Shown: positions 19,176-28,526, counted from the first letter of the stretch. The stretch is DNA of 64,000 bases from Halorientalis sp. LT38 (GCF_037031225.1 NZ_JAYEZN010000001.1:1054001-1118000); one strand, 5' to 3'. Numbers and translations: made by a program. The notes: generated by a model from the sequence alone, not told the origin.

Positions 19176-19768
19176 CTCTCATCGGAACCAGACTCAACGT
19201 CGTCCTGCTCGCCCTGGTCGGCCTGTCGGTCGTCGGCGTCGCCGGCGTGACCGTCTACTACGAGTACAGCGTGTCGGACGTCGGCGACCGCACGGAGCGA
19301 CTCGCCGAGGAGAAAGCCAGCGTCGAGCGCGAACTCGCAACCGTCAACGAGCGGCTCAACCGCTCGCGGGAACGACTGGCGCGCATCAACGACAGCCTCG
19401 AGACCAGACAGTCCGACGTGCAGGACCTCGCCGTCCAGTTGAACCGGACCGAACGGAACCTCTCGAACGCCCGCGACCGGATCGACGATCTGGAGGCAGA
19501 GAAGGCGGACCTCCGGACCGAGATCGATCAGTTACTCAGCGAGCGGGCGAACCTCCGCGACGAGGTCGCCGAACTCGAGGACCGACGCGACGAACTGCTC
19601 GAGGAGAACGCGCGCCTGCAGAATCGGATCACCGATCTCGAGGATCGGGCCGACGAGCTGAACGCGACGATCGACGATCGGGATCAGGAGATCGACGACC
19701 TGGAGGGCGACCTCGACTCGCTCTGCGGGAAGATCGACAACAGTTCGGACTACCAGGAGTGTGACTGA
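19172..19768 (+). CDS. Membrane-anchored coiled-coil protein
   Basis: A 198-residue protein with one N-terminal membrane helix (about residues 8-30: VVLLALVGLSVVGVAGVTVYY) and then an almost continuous coiled coil to about residue 185 (ERLAEEKASVERELATV, DDLEAEKADLRTEIDQL, LEENARLQNRITDLEDR). The tail contains two Cys residues (SLCGK, QEC). It lies inside the MoxR/VWA operon, overlapping the VWA gene by four bases, and probably forms a spacer or scaffold for that complex; this role is inferred. Confidence 0.8.
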   Translation: MTLIGTRLNVVLLALVGLSVVGVAGVTVYYEYSVSDVGDRTERLAEEKASVERELATVNERLNRSRERLARINDSLETRQSDVQDLAVQLNRTERNLSNARDRIDDLEAEKADLRTEIDQLLSERANLRDEVAELEDRRDELLEENARLQNRITDLEDRADELNATIDDRDQEIDDLEGDLDSLCGKIDNSSDYQECD

Positions 19769-19770
19769 GA

Positions 19771-20589
19771 ATGAGTGAAGAACGCCAGACGATCGAGCGC
19801 GCGATCCGGGCGATCAGACGCGAGGACCGCAAGGCCGCAGCCCTCCACGCGGTGGTCGACGCCGTGGCCGTCTTCCTGGTGGCGAACCTGCTGGCCCGGG
19901 CCCTGGAATTCTCGCTGCCGGCGATCGGCCCGCTCCGCGGGGCCACGCTGGTGGCGGCTGGCGTCGGCCTCCTGGTCGGCACCATCGAGTTCTGGCTCAG
20001 GGTTCGCGGCGACCCGGTCGAGCGGTTCGAGGCGGCGAATCCGGTCGTCGCCGACGCGCTCCGGACCGCCCGGGACGCGGCGACCGAAGCGCAGGATACG
20101 CCGATGGCCCGGCGGTGCTACCGGGACGTGACCGAGCGGCTCCAGCGGACGAGCGCCGCCGGCTTCCTCGACACCAGGTGGCTCTCCGCGGGCGCGCTCG
20201 TGGTCGTCCTCGCGAGTGCGCTCACCGTCCAGGCGGCCGTCGCCGGCGTCGCCTTCGCGCCGGAGGGCACCGCGCCGGACGAGGGGGAGTCCGACGACTC
20301 CTTCGTCGGGCCGGACAACGGCCGGTCGGAACTGCAGGATCCCGAGGACGTCCTCGGCGAGCGCAAGCAGGCGGCCGAGGGGCGAGACGAACTGGACCTG
20401 AACGTCTCGGCCGGCAGCGGTGGCGGGGCGGGCGACGAGGTGCGTGAGTACGAGGACAGCGGGCTCTCGGCGGGCGACGACGCGGTCGCGGCCCGGGAGG
20501 CCGGATTCGCGGCCGACCGGAACCTCGAGGACGCGGACCTGGTCCGCGAGTACAACCTGCGCGTGCAGGCTGGTGATTCGGATGACTGA
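19771..20589 (+). CDS. DUF7502-like membrane protein of the MoxR/VWA operon
   Basis: A 272-residue protein. A helical N-terminus (ERQTIERAIRAIRREDRKAAAL) is followed by two membrane segments (about residues 26-45 and 52-72). A helical domain (PVERFEAANPVVADALRTARDAA) leads to a third membrane segment (about 135-155) and an acidic tail. It matches a haloarchaeal family found in MoxR/DUF58 operons, recalled as DUF7502. Function is unknown. The start is two bases after the preceding stop, and the end overlaps moxR by eight bases. Confidence 0.78.
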   Translation: MSEERQTIERAIRAIRREDRKAAALHAVVDAVAVFLVANLLARALEFSLPAIGPLRGATLVAAGVGLLVGTIEFWLRVRGDPVERFEAANPVVADALRTARDAATEAQDTPMARRCYRDVTERLQRTSAAGFLDTRWLSAGALVVVLASALTVQAAVAGVAFAPEGTAPDEGESDDSFVGPDNGRSELQDPEDVLGERKQAAEGRDELDLNVSAGSGGGAGDEVREYEDSGLSAGDDAVAAREAGFAADRNLEDADLVREYNLRVQAGDSDD

Positions 20590-21538
20590 CGACACAGAGA
20601 TCGACGACGCGGCGGTGGACAGGCTCCAGGAACGACTCGGCGCGGTGCGCTCGGAGGTGCAAAAGCGGCTCGTCGGCCAGGAGGCCGTGCTCGATCAGGT
20701 GCTGGCCTGCCTGCTGGCCGACGGGAACGCACTCCTCGAGAGCACGCCCGGGCTCGGGAAGACGATGCTCGTCCGGACCATCGCCGAGGTCACGGACTGC
20801 TCGTTCTCGCGGGTCCAGAACACGCCGGACCTGATGCCGAGCGACATCACGGGCACCGAGATCATTCGCGAGACCCGCGACGGGCGCGAGTTCGTCTTCG
20901 AGCCCGGTCCGATCTTCGCCAACGTCGTGCTGGCCGACGAGATCAACCGCGCGACGCCGAAGACCCAGGCCGCGCTGCTGGAGGCGATGCAGGAACGGCA
21001 GGTCACGGCGGGCGGCGAGACGCGTGCGCTTCCCGACCCGTTCTTCGTCCTGGCGACGCAGAACCCCGTCGAGCAGGAAGGGGTGTACCGCCTGCCCGAG
21101 GCCCAGAAGGACCGCTTCCTGGCGAAGATTCTCGTCGACTACCCAGACGAGGGGGCCGAACGGGAGATCGTCGACCGGTTCACCGGCCGCGTGGACGAAC
21201 CGATCCCGGTCGAGCAGCACCTGACGAGTTCGGACCTGCTGCGCGCACAGGAACTGGTGCGGCAGGTCCCGATCGCCGAGGATCTCCGGGATCGGGCCGT
21301 CGAACTGGTGCGCGCGACCCGGACCGCGGACCGACTGGAGTACGGCGCGAGCCCCCGCGCCAGCATGGGCCTCGTCGTCCTCTCGAAGGCCCGCGCGTTC
21401 ATGGCCGGACGGGCCCACGTCACGGGCGAGGACGTCGAGGCGATGGCGAAACCGGTGCTGCGCCATCGGGTCGTCGTGGACTTCCGGGCCGAGCGCGACG
21501 GCGTGACCGCCGACGACGTCATCGAGGCGTTGCTGTGA
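20582..21538 (+). CDS. MoxR family AAA+ ATPase
   Basis: A 318-residue MoxR-type ATPase with Walker A STPGLGKT (residues 54-61), Walker B VVLADEINRATPK, sensor 1 (VLATQNPVEQEGVY) and a C-terminal lid (TADRLEYGASPRASMGLV). MoxR ATPases act as chaperones that load metal cofactors or mature complexes with VWA partners. ATG 20582 overlaps the preceding gene; the stop overlaps the GTG of the DUF58 gene. The frame upstream to 20420 is a shadow. Confidence 0.93.
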   Translation: MTDDTEIDDAAVDRLQERLGAVRSEVQKRLVGQEAVLDQVLACLLADGNALLESTPGLGKTMLVRTIAEVTDCSFSRVQNTPDLMPSDITGTEIIRETRDGREFVFEPGPIFANVVLADEINRATPKTQAALLEAMQERQVTAGGETRALPDPFFVLATQNPVEQEGVYRLPEAQKDRFLAKILVDYPDEGAEREIVDRFTGRVDEPIPVEQHLTSSDLLRAQELVRQVPIAEDLRDRAVELVRATRTADRLEYGASPRASMGLVVLSKARAFMAGRAHVTGEDVEAMAKPVLRHRVVVDFRAERDGVTADDVIEALL

Positions 21539-22407
21539 TCGAACCTGCCTTCCTCGACGAACTGGCGCGTTTCGACCCCTCCGTCCAGCGCCGGGTCGAC
21601 GCCGTCCGGCAGGGCGAACAGCGCTCGACGGAGGTCGGGGAGGGACTGACGTTCAGCGATCACCGCAGGTACACGCCGGGCGACGACACCCGGCTGGTCG
21701 ACTGGCGGGTGTACGCCCGGACCGAGGAGCTCTACGTCAAGCAGTACGAGGCCGAGCGCAACCTCACGGTACATATCCTGCTCGACGCCAGCGCGTCGAT
21801 GGACTTCGGCGGCGACCGCACCGAGCGTGCGACCCCGCACAAGTTCGAGTTCGCCGCGAAACTCGGCCTGGGCTTCGCCGCGCTGGCCGCCGCCGAGGGC
21901 AACGACTTCCGGGTGTCGCTGCTCGGGGAAACCTTCGACCGACTGGATCGGGGCCGCGCGACCCAGGGCGAGGTTCTGCGCCTGATCGAGCGCTGTAACG
22001 AGATCGAGCCGTCGGGCGAGACCGACTTCCGGACGGCCTGTGCGGACTACGCCGCGACGATCGACTCGAAGTCGCTCGTGCTGGTCGCCAGCGACTTCCT
22101 CGCGGACCCCGCCGAGATCGAGGCCGGGCTGGGCGCCCTTCAGCGCACCGACCTCACGCTGGCCCACGTCCTCGCCCCCGACGAGCGCGATCCGCCGGCG
22201 CGCGGGGACACGATCTTTCGCGATCCCGAGCGGGACACCCGGCTGCGGACCTACTTCGGCGGCTCGGTGGAAACGCGGTACCGCGACCGACTCGACGACC
22301 ACCGCGACGCGGTCGAGGCCGTCGCGGATCGCCTCGGTGCCCGGCACGTCCCCGTCGACACCGGTGCAGACTTCTTCGACGCCTTCGGCGAAGTCTGGGT
22401 GGAGTAA
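21535..22407 (+). CDS. DUF58 domain protein (VWA-like), MoxR partner
   Basis: A 290-residue protein with the DUF58 signature (SDHRRYTPGDDTRLVDWRVYAR) and an integrated VWA-like motif (LLDASASMDFGG). DUF58 proteins are regular partners of MoxR ATPases. No membrane segment is visible, so it is probably cytoplasmic. It is the last gene of the operon. GTG 21535 overlaps the moxR stop (GTGA), a sign of coupled translation. Confidence 0.9.
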   Translation: MIEPAFLDELARFDPSVQRRVDAVRQGEQRSTEVGEGLTFSDHRRYTPGDDTRLVDWRVYARTEELYVKQYEAERNLTVHILLDASASMDFGGDRTERATPHKFEFAAKLGLGFAALAAAEGNDFRVSLLGETFDRLDRGRATQGEVLRLIERCNEIEPSGETDFRTACADYAATIDSKSLVLVASDFLADPAEIEAGLGALQRTDLTLAHVLAPDERDPPARGDTIFRDPERDTRLRTYFGGSVETRYRDRLDDHRDAVEAVADRLGARHVPVDTGADFFDAFGEVWVE

Positions 22408-22440
22408 GCTCGGGAGCGCACGCTGGTGTCAGACCGCGGC

Positions 22441-22449
22441 ACATATTAC
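22441..22449 (+). promoter_or_regulatory. TATA-like box of the acyl-CoA synthetase gene
   Basis: ACATATTAC is centred about 27 bases before ATG 22472. It separates this transcription unit from the MoxR/DUF58 operon, which ends at 22407. Confidence 0.5.
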
Positions 22450-22471
22450 GACAGAGATAGACACGGAAAAT

Positions 22472-24451
22472 ATGACGTCGGGGGATCCGCAGTGGCTCGA
22501 GGCCGAACGGGAGTACGAGGACGAGGTGATCGGGACCGGCACGATTCCGGAACTGTTCGAGGGGAGCGTCGAGCGCTTCGGCGACGGCGAGGCACAGATG
22601 TACAAAGGGGGCATCTACCCCCGATCGATGACGCCGGAGGTCGTCGACGAACCCGATCCGGGCGCGTACACGTCGATCACCTACGAGAAGATGGGGCGGA
22701 TCGTCCGCTCCCTCGCCGCCGGCTTTCGTGATCTGGGGGTGTCGGCGGGCGATCGCGTCGGCATCATGTCGGACTCGCGGATGGAGTGGGCGCAGTCGGA
22801 CTTCGGCATCCTGGCGGCCGGTGGCGTCGTGACGACCATCTACACGGAGTCCTCGCCCAAGCAGATCAAGTACCTGCTCAACGACCCGGGCGCGACGGGG
22901 GTCGTGGTCGAGAACGAGAAACTGCTCGACCGGCTCGTCCGGGTGCAAGACGAGCTCAGTCTGGAGTTCGTCGTCGTCATCGACGAACTCGACAAGTACC
23001 AGCACGTCGACCAGATCTACACGCTCAAGGACGTCTACGACCGCGGGGCGGACGAGTTCGACGAGGCCGAGTATCAGGGGTGGCTCGACGAACGCGACGC
23101 ACACGATCTAGCGAGCCTCGTCTACACCTCTGGCACGACGGGCAAGCCGAAGGGAGTGAAGCTGACCCACCAGAACTTTCGGGCGAACGTAAACCAGATC
23201 CGCAAACGCGTCGGGCCGCGGCCGGACAAGGGCGACGACGTTCCCGTGCTCGACTCGGAGAAGCGGGCCATCTCCATCCTCCCACTGGCGCACGTCTTCG
23301 AGCGGACGGTCGGGCACTTCAGCATGTTCGCCGCGGGCGCGACGGTCGGCTACGCCCAGAGCACGGACACGGTCGGCGAGGACCTCAAGAAGATCCAGCC
23401 ACACGGCGGGTCGAGCGTCCCGCGGGTGTACGAGCGCATCTACGCCCAGGCGCGCGAGCAGGCCAGCGGTTCCGACTTCAAAGAGCGCGTCTTCGAGTGG
23501 TCGGTCGACGTGGCCCGCCAGTACAGTCGCGCCGACAGCCCGGGAATGGGGCTGCGGGTGAAACGGGCGATCGCCGACAAACTCGTCTACAGCACTGTCA
23601 GGGAGGAACTCGGCGGGAACATCATCCTGATGGTCAGCGGCGGGGGGAGTCTGAGCGACCGGCTCGCCGAGTTCTTCGACGGGATGGGCATCCCCATCTT
23701 CGAGGGCTACGGGCTGACCGAGGCCGCACCCGTAGTCACGGCGAACGCGCCCGAGGACCTCCAGACCGGGACGCTCGGCCCGCCGCTTGCTGACGTCGAT
23801 ATCCGGGTCGACCCGTCGAAGGTGTCCGACGACCAGTTCGCGGACGCGGAGGGGTTCGTCGGCGAACTCCTGATCAAGGGCCCGAACGTGACCGAGGGCT
23901 ACTGGGAGAAACCCGAGAAGACCGAGGACGCCTTCACGGCCGACGGCTGGTTCAGGACCGGCGACATCGTCGAGCGCCTCGACGACGACTACCTGGTCTA
24001 CCACGACCGGCTGAAGAACCTGCTCGTGCTCGACACCGGGAAGAACGTCGCGCCCGAGCCGATCGAGGAGCGGTTCTCGACGTCCTCCCGGATCGAGCAG
24101 ATCATGGTGATGGGCGACGACGAGAAGTTCGTCAGCGCGCTGATCGTGCCGAACTTCGACGCCATCGAGCGGTGGGCCGACAACCGGAACATCCAGCTCC
24201 CGGCCGGCCGGAACGACATCTGCGAGGACCAGCGCGTCCAGGACTGGATCGCGGAGGACCTCTCGCTTGTCAACCGGAACCTCGAGAAACACGAGACCAT
24301 CAAGGAGTTCGCGCTCGCCCCCGAGGAGTGGACCCCCGAAAACGACATGCTGACCCCGTCACTGAAGAAGAAACGCCGCAACATCCTCGACGAGTACGCC
24401 GAGAAGGTCGACCGGATCTACGGTCGCGAAACCGCCCTCGCCGACGACTGA
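22472..24451 (+). CDS. Long-chain acyl-CoA synthetase (AMP-forming)
   Basis: A 659-residue ANL-superfamily enzyme that activates fatty acids to acyl-CoA through an acyl-adenylate. The P-loop motif YTSGTTGKPKG begins at residue 218. Also visible are YGLTEAAPVV, GWFRTGDIVE and the C-terminal hinge region YHDRLKNLLVLDTGKN. Length and layout match long-chain synthetases rather than acetyl-CoA synthetase. The frame is open upstream to 22040, but that part lies in the DUF58 gene. ATG 22472 is supported by the TATA-like box. Confidence 0.92.
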   Translation: MTSGDPQWLEAEREYEDEVIGTGTIPELFEGSVERFGDGEAQMYKGGIYPRSMTPEVVDEPDPGAYTSITYEKMGRIVRSLAAGFRDLGVSAGDRVGIMSDSRMEWAQSDFGILAAGGVVTTIYTESSPKQIKYLLNDPGATGVVVENEKLLDRLVRVQDELSLEFVVVIDELDKYQHVDQIYTLKDVYDRGADEFDEAEYQGWLDERDAHDLASLVYTSGTTGKPKGVKLTHQNFRANVNQIRKRVGPRPDKGDDVPVLDSEKRAISILPLAHVFERTVGHFSMFAAGATVGYAQSTDTVGEDLKKIQPHGGSSVPRVYERIYAQAREQASGSDFKERVFEWSVDVARQYSRADSPGMGLRVKRAIADKLVYSTVREELGGNIILMVSGGGSLSDRLAEFFDGMGIPIFEGYGLTEAAPVVTANAPEDLQTGTLGPPLADVDIRVDPSKVSDDQFADAEGFVGELLIKGPNVTEGYWEKPEKTEDAFTADGWFRTGDIVERLDDDYLVYHDRLKNLLVLDTGKNVAPEPIEERFSTSSRIEQIMVMGDDEKFVSALIVPNFDAIERWADNRNIQLPAGRNDICEDQRVQDWIAEDLSLVNRNLEKHETIKEFALAPEEWTPENDMLTPSLKKKRRNILDEYAEKVDRIYGRETALADD

Positions 24452-24554
24452 GCGCGCGGCCATCCCCGAGTCGAGATGGTCCAGCACAATCGTGTGCCCC
24501 GTCAACACTCGCCGCAAAACCAGGGGGTATGGCGTGGGGGGGCGTGAGTGTAGT

Positions 24555-24947
24555 ATGAGCGACACTGCAGTCAGCGACGTGATGACGACGCCGGTCCTGA
24601 CCGTCGCGGCCGACGAGACCCTCTCGGAGGCTGCCTGGGCGATGCGCGACACCGAGATCAAGTCCATCGCCGTCATCGACGCGGACTGCGACCCGGTGGG
24701 TATCCTCACCTCGACGGATTACGTCCAGGCCGCGGCCGACGACGTCTCCACCGACGAGACCACCGTCGCCGACTACATGACCACCGACGTCGAGACCGTC
24801 GCGCCGGACACCACCGTAGCGGACGCCTCGGAACACCTCCTCGACAGCGGGTTCAACCACCTCCCCGTCATGGACGACGACGGCGTCGTCGGCATCCTCA
24901 CCACCACCGACATCCTCCGCCACACCGCTGGCGCACCCGCCCCGTAA
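24555..24947 (+). CDS. CBS domain protein
   Basis: A 130-residue stand-alone pair of CBS domains: VSDVMTTPVLTVAADETLSEAAWAM ... VGILTSTDYV and VADYMTTDVETVAPDTTVADASEHL ... VGILTTTDIL. CBS pairs bind adenosyl ligands such as AMP or SAM and act as energy sensors. The regulated partner is unknown. ATG 24555 gives the normal family start (MSDTAVSDVMTTPV). Confidence 0.9.
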   Translation: MSDTAVSDVMTTPVLTVAADETLSEAAWAMRDTEIKSIAVIDADCDPVGILTSTDYVQAAADDVSTDETTVADYMTTDVETVAPDTTVADASEHLLDSGFNHLPVMDDDGVVGILTTTDILRHTAGAPAP

Positions 24948-25005
24948 ACAGGGAGGTCTGGGATCGACCCGTAACTTATCCGCGTCCAGCCCCTGGTGTG
25001 CGTGT

Positions 25006-25230
25006 ATGTGTCACGGACTCGCGCCAGCCTTCGTCCTGCGGGACGAGATCGCCGAGGAACTGCTCACCGAGGTCGAACGAGCGGCAGCGAGCGGCGACGC
25101 GGACGCGGACGGTGACGCCGCGTCCACGGGGGGCACCCCCGCGTTCGCGACCGAGGACGAGCCAGCGGGCGAGGCCCTGACCGGCGGCGCCAGCGACCGG
25201 TCCGACCGGCCGTCGGGCGGCCCCCAGTAA
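25006..25230 (+). CDS. Small hypothetical acidic protein
   Basis: A 74-residue protein. The first 26 residues (MCHGLAPAFVLRDEIAEELL) look helical and conserved in style; the rest is low-complexity acidic (GDADADGDAAS). A TATA-like AACTTATCC at 24973-24981 is 25-33 bases before the ATG, which supports a real leaderless gene. No family is recognised. Confidence 0.5.
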   Translation: MCHGLAPAFVLRDEIAEELLTEVERAAASGDADADGDAASTGGTPAFATEDEPAGEALTGGASDRSDRPSGGPQ

Positions 25231-25288
25231 CGCGTCTCGAACCGGTCCGAATATTCAAGCCGACCGGGGGGAAACCAGGGGTCGTTCG

Positions 25289-25690
25289 ATGCGAACCGAC
25301 TACGACACCATCGTGGACGACTTCGGGGACCGGGCCGGCATCGGGAACATGGCCAACGCCGAGCGTGCGGCCATCGAGACGCTGCTCACGCTCGGGGAGT
25401 CCGTCCCCACCGCGGAGGCCGACGCCCTCGGAGTCGTCCTCCCCGGCGCGCTGGGCGACGCCATCACCGAGCGCGCCGAGACCCACGAGGAGCGCGACGT
25501 TGAGGAGTTCGTCACCCTGGTCGCAGAACGCCAGGGCTTCGGCGTCGACGCCGAGGACGCCGTGATCCACGCCCGCGCGCTCATGGCCGCCATCGCTGCC
25601 CACGGCGGCCACGACGAGCTGCAGCGAGCCCACGCCGAGTTGCCCGACGACTTCGATCCGCTGTTCGAGACGGCCGAACTGGCCGGCTGA
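25289..25690 (+). CDS. DUF2267-like protein
   Basis: A 133-residue helical protein with two similar halves (RAAIETLLTLGESVPTAEADALGVVLPGALGDAI and HARALMAAIAAHGGHDELQRAHAELPDDFDPLF). This matches the DUF2267 family, which has no firm function. A TATA-like AATATTC lies at about 25251, 33-38 bases upstream of ATG 25289. It is a single-gene unit. Confidence 0.75.
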   Translation: MRTDYDTIVDDFGDRAGIGNMANAERAAIETLLTLGESVPTAEADALGVVLPGALGDAITERAETHEERDVEEFVTLVAERQGFGVDAEDAVIHARALMAAIAAHGGHDELQRAHAELPDDFDPLFETAELAG

Positions 25691-25736
25691 AGCCCCGAGG
25701 CCGTCCGTTCGACCGTCCGGTCCGACCACCGACACG

Positions 25737-25745
25737 TTCATATCC
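25737..25745 (+). promoter_or_regulatory. TATA-like box of the YdjM-like gene
   Basis: TTCATATCC is centred about 29 bases before ATG 25770. Confidence 0.45.
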
Positions 25746-25769
25746 TTCTGTCCCCTGCAATAGGACACG

Positions 25770-26417
25770 ATGATGCTCCCGACCCACGCGCTCGCGGGGA
25801 TGGCACTGGCGCTCCCGGTCGCGTTCGTCGCGCCGGAGTACGCGAGCGTCGCCTTCGCGGCCGGGTTCGTCGGGGGCGTCTTCCCGGATCTCGATCTGTA
25901 CGTCGGGCACCGGAAGACGCTGCACTACCCCGTGTACTTCGCCGCCCTCGCCCTGCCGGCGGGAGCGATCGCCGCGCTCGCTCCCACAGCGACGACGGTC
26001 GGACTGGCCCTCTTCCTGCTGGCCGCGGCACTCCACAGCGTCACGGACGTCTTCGGCGGCGGCCTGGAGTTGCGCCCCTGGGAGGCGACCTCCGACAGAG
26101 CCGTCTACGACCACTACAACGGCCAGTGGATCGCACCCCGGCGGTGGGTCGGGTACGACGGCTCGCCGAGCGACCTCCTGCTGTCGGGCGTCCTCGCCGC
26201 CCCGCTCGTCGCGACCGTCGACGGTCGCCTCGAACTGCTCGTACTCTCTGGCCTGGGTGTCGCCGTCGCGTACGCGACCGTCCGGCGCGTGCTGCCGTCG
26301 ATCGCCGAGTGGCTCTTCGGCGGTGTGCTCGGGTCACTCCTCCCCCCGTCCCTGTTGACGCGGCTGCCGGCCCGCTATCTGCCGGACGGCGCCCAGCGAA
26401 CGGGCGTCGACCGGTAG
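25770..26417 (+). CDS. YdjM-like (DUF457) membrane-bound metal-dependent hydrolase
   Basis: A 215-residue membrane protein. The N-terminal MLPTHALAGMALALP, the GGVFPDLDLYVGHRKTLHYP segment and the later LHSVTDVFGGG supply the conserved His and Asp residues of the YdjM/DUF457 family of putative metal-dependent hydrolases. About four to five membrane segments are visible. ATG 25770 is followed directly by a second ATG at 25773; either could be used. The substrate is unknown. Confidence 0.85.
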   Translation: MMLPTHALAGMALALPVAFVAPEYASVAFAAGFVGGVFPDLDLYVGHRKTLHYPVYFAALALPAGAIAALAPTATTVGLALFLLAAALHSVTDVFGGGLELRPWEATSDRAVYDHYNGQWIAPRRWVGYDGSPSDLLLSGVLAAPLVATVDGRLELLVLSGLGVAVAYATVRRVLPSIAEWLFGGVLGSLLPPSLLTRLPARYLPDGAQRTGVDR

Positions 26418-26505
26418 GTTCTCCTGTGCCGCGACGGTCAGTTCCCGGTGAAATGAGGGAGCCGAGCGTCACAACCCGCCAGGTTCGCCACGAGGCACCC
26501 TACCG

Positions 26506-27186
26506 ATGAGTGACGCACTCTCGCTCCTGGCAGTCGCGCTCCAGGTCGCGATCGCCGTGACGCTCGTCGAAGCCGTTCGGCGACGAAACCTCGCCGCAGT
26601 CGCGAACGCGCTCCTCGCGCTCGGCATCGCGGTGCTGCCCCCAGTCGTCGTGTTCGTCGTCGACGCGGTGTTCGGCCGACCCCTCACCGTGGATGCGACC
26701 GTCACGATCTGGATCGCGGCGGCGGGCGTTCTCCACTCGCTGGGGATGCTGGGGCTCTACGAGTCCGTCTGGTGGTGGGACCACCTCACGCACACCGTCT
26801 CCGCGGCGCTGGTGGCCGCGCTCGTGTACGCGGCCCTCGTCGTCACGCTCGCGGCCTCCACGCCCGCCATCGCCGTGCTGACCGTCGGCTACACCCTCAT
26901 CGTGGGCGTGTTCTGGGAACTGATCGAACTCGTCGCCCGCGATGTCGCCGAGCGGTACGACGTCGAACCGGTGCTGGTCCACTACGGCTGGCGCGACACC
27001 GCCCTGGACCTCGTCTTCGACGCCGTGGGGGCACTGCTCGTGGTCGGCTTCAACCTCCGTGTGTTCGTCCACGTGTTCGGCCGGTTCCCCAGCATCACCC
27101 GCACGCTGTTTCTCGGCGGCACCGGCGTCATCCTCCTCGGGTCGCTGGTCATGGTCGTCTCGCTCGCGCCCATCGGTGGCGAGTGA
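26506..27186 (+). CDS. Polytopic membrane protein, unknown function
   Basis: A 226-residue protein with about six membrane helices. Charged and aromatic residues sit inside or next to the membrane parts: YESVWWWDHLTHTVSAAL, FWELIELVARDVAERYD and HYGWRDTALDLVFDAVGALLV. These DHLTH, WELIE and DT-DLVFD motifs resemble YjdF/DUF2238-type membrane proteins. Function is unknown. It may be co-transcribed with the YdjM-like gene 88 bases upstream. Confidence 0.75.
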   Translation: MSDALSLLAVALQVAIAVTLVEAVRRRNLAAVANALLALGIAVLPPVVVFVVDAVFGRPLTVDATVTIWIAAAGVLHSLGMLGLYESVWWWDHLTHTVSAALVAALVYAALVVTLAASTPAIAVLTVGYTLIVGVFWELIELVARDVAERYDVEPVLVHYGWRDTALDLVFDAVGALLVVGFNLRVFVHVFGRFPSITRTLFLGGTGVILLGSLVMVVSLAPIGGE

Positions 27187-27370
27187 CGAAGCGGCGTCGC
27201 AGCCACGGACGTGGGGTTCGAGCGCCGAGTGGCCCAATCAGGCCGGTCCGCCGTTAGAGACCGCCGAGGTGGCGAACTGAGCGTTCCGGACACCGATCCC
27301 GAATCCCAGTTCCTGATCAAACTGACCGGCACCCGAACGACGAAGTGTTCGCTGGGAGAACGGAGCACCG

Positions 27371-28006
27371 ATGCCCTCCCTGCTCGAACGACTGCTCGGC
27401 GACGACACCCCAGACGAACAGGTCGACCTCGAATCACGACAGGAGACGGCCGACCAACGGCTGCGAGACGCGGTCGAACGCGGCAGCTACGCTGTCGAGG
27501 ACTGCGGCGTGACCGGGATCGCGGTCGTCAACGAGGGGCCCGACGGCGAACCGATCGTCGTCCCTGTCGCGCGGTTCTCCCTGGGCGAGGACGTCGAGGA
27601 GCCGGATATGGCCCTGGTCTGGGACCTCGTGGGCGAAGCCACCGACGCGCTCCAGACGCCCTTCGAGGACGTGTTCGTCCGTCACTACGACGTGCAGTTC
27701 ACGTTCGACGGCGACGGCCTCTTCGAGGCCGAGACGTGTCGTCGGGTCGCGCTCACCGACGAGTTCGTGGACCGGTATACGTCCGACCCCGGATTCGGCG
27801 TCGCGGACCTCCGGGAGGCGCTCCTCGAAGCCGACGACATCGACGACGAGATCGCGCCCGTCGCGTGGGGCGAGTGTAAGGACTACAGCCAGACCGACGA
27901 CGCGGCGATCGTTGTCGCCGGCGCGGCCGCCGCGGCAGGCGCCAGCGCGAGTGCCGCGAGCTGCGCCGGAGCCGGTGCGGGCGGTGCCGGCGGCGGCGCC
28001 TGCTGA
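27371..28006 (+). CDS. Hypothetical protein with Gly/Ala/Cys-rich C-terminus
   Basis: A 211-residue protein with no recognised family. The N-terminal 170 residues are acidic and look like a folded alpha/beta domain (DVFVRHYDVQFTFDGDGLFEAETCRRVALT). The C-terminus is an Ala/Gly/Cys-rich low-complexity tail (AAAAAGASASAASCAGAGAG, ending GGAC). A GGAG lies about 8 bases before the ATG. It converges with the DUF4112 gene. Confidence 0.7.
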   Translation: MPSLLERLLGDDTPDEQVDLESRQETADQRLRDAVERGSYAVEDCGVTGIAVVNEGPDGEPIVVPVARFSLGEDVEEPDMALVWDLVGEATDALQTPFEDVFVRHYDVQFTFDGDGLFEAETCRRVALTDEFVDRYTSDPGFGVADLREALLEADDIDDEIAPVAWGECKDYSQTDDAAIVVAGAAAAAGASASAASCAGAGAGGAGGGAC

Positions 28007-28043
28007 CCGATCCCGGGGCTGGGACCGGCCCAGCCGGAGTCCG

Positions 28044-28526
28044 TCACTCGCCCCTGACGTGCCGTTCGAGCGCCCGCACGTTCCACTCGTTTGCCTTCCA
28101 GAACGCGTCGAAGACCGGGCCGAGCGCCGGAATCGACCCGATGAAGGCGTCGATTCCGACGAGCGCGAGCATCTTCGCGAGCGTGCCACGCGAGGCGTCG
28201 AGCCGGTAGGCCTCCAGGACCGGGTACAGCGACAGCGCCGCGGCCACGGAGTCGCCTGCGACGGGGAGCACGCCGATGATGGGGTCCAGTCCGATCCGGA
28301 AGTCGGTGCCGGGGACGCGGACCGCCTCGTCGAGCAGTCTGGCGACGCGGCTGGCGCGCCGGATCGCCGCCGCCTCGCGGCTCGTCACGTCCGGGTCGGC
28401 GGCGAGCGAGAGCGCCTCGCGGGTGTCCTCCAGGGCGGCCCCGACCGTCACGGCTCCCTGACCCCCGCCGCTGCCGTCGGTGCGCCAAGTGCGGTCGTCG
28501 CTGTCTGAATCCGCGGAGTCGGTCAT
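28044..28526 (-). CDS. DUF4112 domain protein
   Basis: A 160-residue protein with a DUF4112 domain: RVARLLDEAVRVPGTDFRIGLDPIIGVLPVAGD, LYPVLEAYRLDASRGTLAKMLALVGIDAFIGSIPALGPVFDAFWKANEWN. Two hydrophobic segments suggest a peripheral or integral membrane protein. The acidic, disordered first 45 residues are typical of halophiles. No biochemical role is known. Confidence 0.88.
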   Translation of the reverse strand: MTDSADSDSDDRTWRTDGSGGGQGAVTVGAALEDTREALSLAADPDVTSREAAAIRRASRVARLLDEAVRVPGTDFRIGLDPIIGVLPVAGDSVAAALSLYPVLEAYRLDASRGTLAKMLALVGIDAFIGSIPALGPVFDAFWKANEWNVRALERHVRGE

